DNA of 64,000 bases. It comes from Membranipora membranacea (lineage: Eukaryota > Bryozoa > Gymnolaemata > Cheilostomatida > Membraniporidae). The position numbers and the translations under genes were made by a program. The notes beneath the pieces are model-generated. The model searched no databases, was not told where the DNA came from, and saw only the letters and a program-made list of their open reading frames with translations. The stretch lies in assembly GCA_914767715.1 (NCBI GenBank), contig OU612065.1, forward strand, positions 13,516,001 to 13,580,000, given 5' to 3'. The number at the start of each line of letters is the position of its first letter. Position 1 is the first letter of the stretch. Below are positions 61,204-64,000 of the stretch, one piece after another.

Positions 61204-63397
61204 ATGAACATTGATGTGATAGCACGAGTAGAAAGGGGCCAAGGCTCAGGTACTAATCTGAACACAACTGCTAATGAAGTGTCAGAACCCAACGGAGCCA
61301 ACCGCCTCAGGTATGTCAATCAAACAAACTTTCCCTCTTACTAGTCACCATTAGCTTTTTGCGTTGAGCAGAATGCCAACAGACATCCCATTATCACAAG
61401 ACATATAATTGTCTTGCATGTACTCTATGTTATCCACAACAATTCTAATTTAATTTTTCAGGATACAGAATGTTTATGAAGGGGGAAATTCCAATAACGA
61501 GATCTACAAAACAAACTGTGCGCCATTGGTAGGTACAGGGGGTTTGTGATTTTTCTTGTTCTACCTAAATCATCCACAAATCAAGTTACAAAATGAGAGT
61601 AAGATGTATTAACAATAAGCATTAGCATTTTTCAGCGCAGGATTCATTACAATGTAAATGTAGAGAGTGTCCCGTTAGTCTGTTTCACTCTCACACATTT
61701 GATTAAAATAGAGAATGGTATCCAAATTAATGAATTATTGATTATCTTTATATTATTTGTCGCTGTAGGTTGACTTACAGGTGGCAGGCTACAATGTATC
61801 AACAATAGTACTGGGTAGTGCTCAGGCAGGGCAGGCTTCATTAGTACAGGGAACTGATAACAATGGACTGTTTCACCGATACCTTGAGGGACTTTTTAAC
61901 AAATTAGATGATGGTAAGCTATACTCCCTCACAGTGATGTCAAATATCTACCCTCTTGTTACACATCCTTTTGTCTGAACAGACAATCATGCATCTTGTA
62001 TGGGTGGGTCGGGTTGAGTCAGGACAATCGCGACAGTAATTACACTCAGGGGCCTTTACCGCGATTATCCGCCTCTAATGAGCAATGTACTGAGTAAAGT
62101 GTGCAAAACATTGCAGGCATGTTTGGGTGTAGAATACTATTTAATGTCAGTAACGACTACCCAGGTTTACAGGTGGCCCGTTATTATCAGGCATCACTCT
62201 GAGAGTGGGGGGAGGTGTGTTTATCTGTCAAGTATATGTTTATCAGTCAAGTGTATATTAAGCCCGTGTTTAATAAATGTTTTCCTCGGTTTATAATCAG
62301 TGCCCCTATCTAATAATTACAGGTACACTTACACGCTTACTGTTAATGATTATAGTATATTATGATTACAGACAATTTTTTCACTCAGAATGTATTTATT
62401 TTAAATCCCTGTACAGAACAATTTCAAGAAATCCTTGTAGTGGAGTAGTTTGTAGAAAAAATGCTCGGCAATAATGAGCATGAATAAAAATCATGAAACT
62501 AAAAACAGATTGGTAAGGTGACACATTGCGCACATTGCATGTAATTATGATGCGTATTTGATAAAAAAGCTGTTCGCATACTAAGTGGTTTGGCAGACAG
62601 GGGTGTATGTATGTCGTCTCGTCCTTAGAGATTGTGTACAGGTATTGGGTGTAATGATGTCAAAGAGCGGATGGTCGATGCTGTGTATGATCTTGTGATA
62701 GTAGTTACTGCTCAAGTCGGTTGAATGTGTCTCAATTGTCGGCAGCTGGAACATCGGGAGAATGTCATCGTAGGAGAGGTCTTGGTGAATGATCTTGACA
62801 GCACTCCGCTGAACCTGCTCTAGCTTATTTCTACTATGGTTAGTAATGAGAGAGGACCAAGCTGGGGCGGCGTAAGTGACGATAGAGAGAATATGAGCTC
62901 AGTAAAAGGTCATGAGGCACTTTATCCCTGCCCCTAAACGTCGTAGTCTACTCATTGTATATAGTTTGAAGTTGCTGCGGGTGACGATGTCATTCACATG
63001 CTCAGTAAAGTTCAGATGTGTGTCAAGGTATATCCCAAGTAGCTTACTGCTTTCGGTCGTTTGGAGCTGAGTCAACTGCAGTTGATAATTATCTGTGACT
63101 CTAGTATAGTTCTATCAACAATATCTTCCTTCTTGTAACAATCCTTCTGTTAGAACAGACTTGTCACCGGGCAAGCAATGTAACACCAGCTCATGTATTC
63201 CCATAGATCAATTATATTATGGTCTCTTTTCAGAAAGAAGCATTGCTCGTGAAGCGCAGTCTAGCCTCGGAGCTCGAAAGGAAGCATATATCACTGTCAG
63301 TGTACTACAGATGTTAGGTGAATCTGTGACGGACTTAGTAACATCTCGTACAAATCTCAAGATCGAGGAAGATGCTGAACATGGAGAATGGTTCAGG
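61204..63397 (+). CDS. Kinesin-motor-like protein with degenerate P-loop (5' part of gene)
   Basis: Four exons in frame: 61204-61310, 61462-61528, 61769-61913, 63234-63397 (161 codons). The gene runs off the right edge: the last donor (AGG/GTATGT) is used but no later exon is in the window. Exon 3 encodes GYNVSTIVLGSAQAGQASLV, laid out like kinesin [20 protein letters not shown]. The P-loop Lys is Gln and the following Thr/Ser position is Ala, so ATP binding should be lost. Exon 4 has EAYITVSVLQMLGESVTDLV, like kinesin YxVxxSFxEIYNExVxDLL. It is therefore probably a pseudo-motor. Candidates include ciliary or centriolar proteins with degenerate kinesin domains, such as CCDC78-type proteins; that link is tentative. 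Intron 3 carries a repeat and a LINE fragment. Confidence 0.7.
61984..62370. repeat. Dispersed repeat, copy 2 (intronic)
   Basis: About 387 bp, direct copy of 57892-58266, inside intron 3 of the kinesin-like gene. Differences are scattered point changes, a shorter G run and a small insertion near 62310. Confidence 0.85.
62590..63115 (-). mobile_element. LINE (non-LTR retrotransposon) reverse-transcriptase fragment, decayed
   Basis: Reading the minus strand gives a stretch typical of the C-terminal part of non-LTR reverse transcriptases: KLLGIYLDTHLNFTEHV, then SRLRRLGAGIKCLMTFY, a TGA stop, then HILSIVTYAAPAWSSLITN and LEQVQRSAVKII. An in-frame stop and missing catalytic core (no YxDD in view) mark it as a dead fragment. 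It lies antisense within intron 3 of the kinesin-like gene. Confidence 0.8.
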
Positions 63398-63599
63398 GTA
63401 TGTTGCATTAACAAGTCAAAGATAATATTTGATATGAAAGTTTTGAAAGATGATATTGTTCTGCTCCAACCCATCCTGTTGAATGAAATCTAGAATCACT
63501 GATTGGTAAAGTGAGAGAGTATTGCTCAAGCAACTGAAGATGAGTACCTGGTTAGGAGCTTGTTCATTGAATGTTTACTCATTCTTTCACAATAGTAAT

Positions 63600-63925
63600 C
63601 ACTAGTGGTCTGACGGTTAAGGGTGTGGACTTGTGATCTTATGATCCAGGTTCAATTCCCGGCCCCGGCTGTCATTTTTGATTTGGCACTGGCAAGCCAT
63701 TCATCCTAGCCAGGTATGTTCGGATCAGGACCATAAATACAGGAGGTCTACTGTGTGCTTGCATGCAGTATAAAGATCCCCCTCTGCCTATTCGAACAAA
63801 GAGTAGCCGGCAACGGCGGGCAAGGGTATAGGGTACTACCCCACACAAGCCACCCGAGCTTAAGGGGGCCCGTTAAATAGGGTGGTCAAATAAGACCTAG
63901 TGCATAGAACGAAAAAAAAAAAATA
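63600..63925 (+). mobile_element. tRNA-derived SINE
   Basis: It opens with a tRNA-like pol III promoter. An A-box-like TGGTCTGACGGTTAAGG is at about 63607, and the B box GGTTCAATTCC begins near 63649, the usual spacing. A body of unrelated sequence follows and ends in an A-rich tail (GAACGAAAAAAAAAAA, about 63911-63922). No target duplication was resolved. It lies in the intron after the last visible exon of the kinesin-like gene. Confidence 0.75.
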
Positions 63926-64000
63926 ACATGAGCCAGAAGCTCAATAGCAGTGCAATAAGTTCAATACTCCTTGTGAATATATTACGATTATTCTGTTGCA

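Overview
The window is AT-rich nuclear DNA of an animal. Evidence for this is the spliceosomal genes with GT-AG introns of a few hundred to a few thousand bases, a Slo/BK potassium channel, a ciliary CFAP96 gene, a mucin-stalked Ly6/uPAR-type surface protein, tRNA-derived SINE and LINE fragments, and TIR elements. The species cannot be named from sequence alone; a sponge or another early-branching or marine invertebrate is a guess. All exon models below were built by hand from splice sites, reading phase and remembered family sequences. Where a gene is called complete, its exon lengths sum to a multiple of three.

Layout, left to right. (1) 831-5487, plus: a 10-exon gene for a secreted, probably GPI-anchored protein with a beta-propeller-like ectodomain, a Thr-rich stalk and an LU (Ly6/uPAR) domain. 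(2) 6600-30823, minus, convergent with gene 1: a complete Slo1 (BK) channel gene with 25 core exons, four in-frame candidate cassette exons and an alternative last exon. (3) 30824-35785: intergenic, rich in foldback repeats. (4) 35872-40157 and 43837-48219, plus: two intact 10-exon arylsulfatase B-like genes in tandem. A 2,024-bp non-autonomous DNA transposon (8-bp target duplication, about 245-bp inverted repeats) sits at their junction. Decayed fragments of further copies lie at 49.6-52.7 kb. (5) 53951-57412, plus: complete CFAP96 (C4orf47-like) gene with an RFX X-box-like site upstream. (6) 58956-59804, minus: an intronless ELOVL6-type fatty-acid elongase. (7) 61204 to beyond the right edge, plus: the 5' part of a gene encoding a kinesin-motor-like domain with a broken P-loop. 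Its introns hold a dispersed repeat, a LINE reverse-transcriptase fragment and a SINE.

The genes do not form a pathway. The most unusual content is the cluster of candidate optional exons in Slo. One pair sits exactly where vertebrates insert the cysteine-rich STREX exon. Next in interest are the arylsulfatase array, with its transposon at the unit boundary and its 5'-to-3' gradient of divergence, and the pseudo-kinesin.
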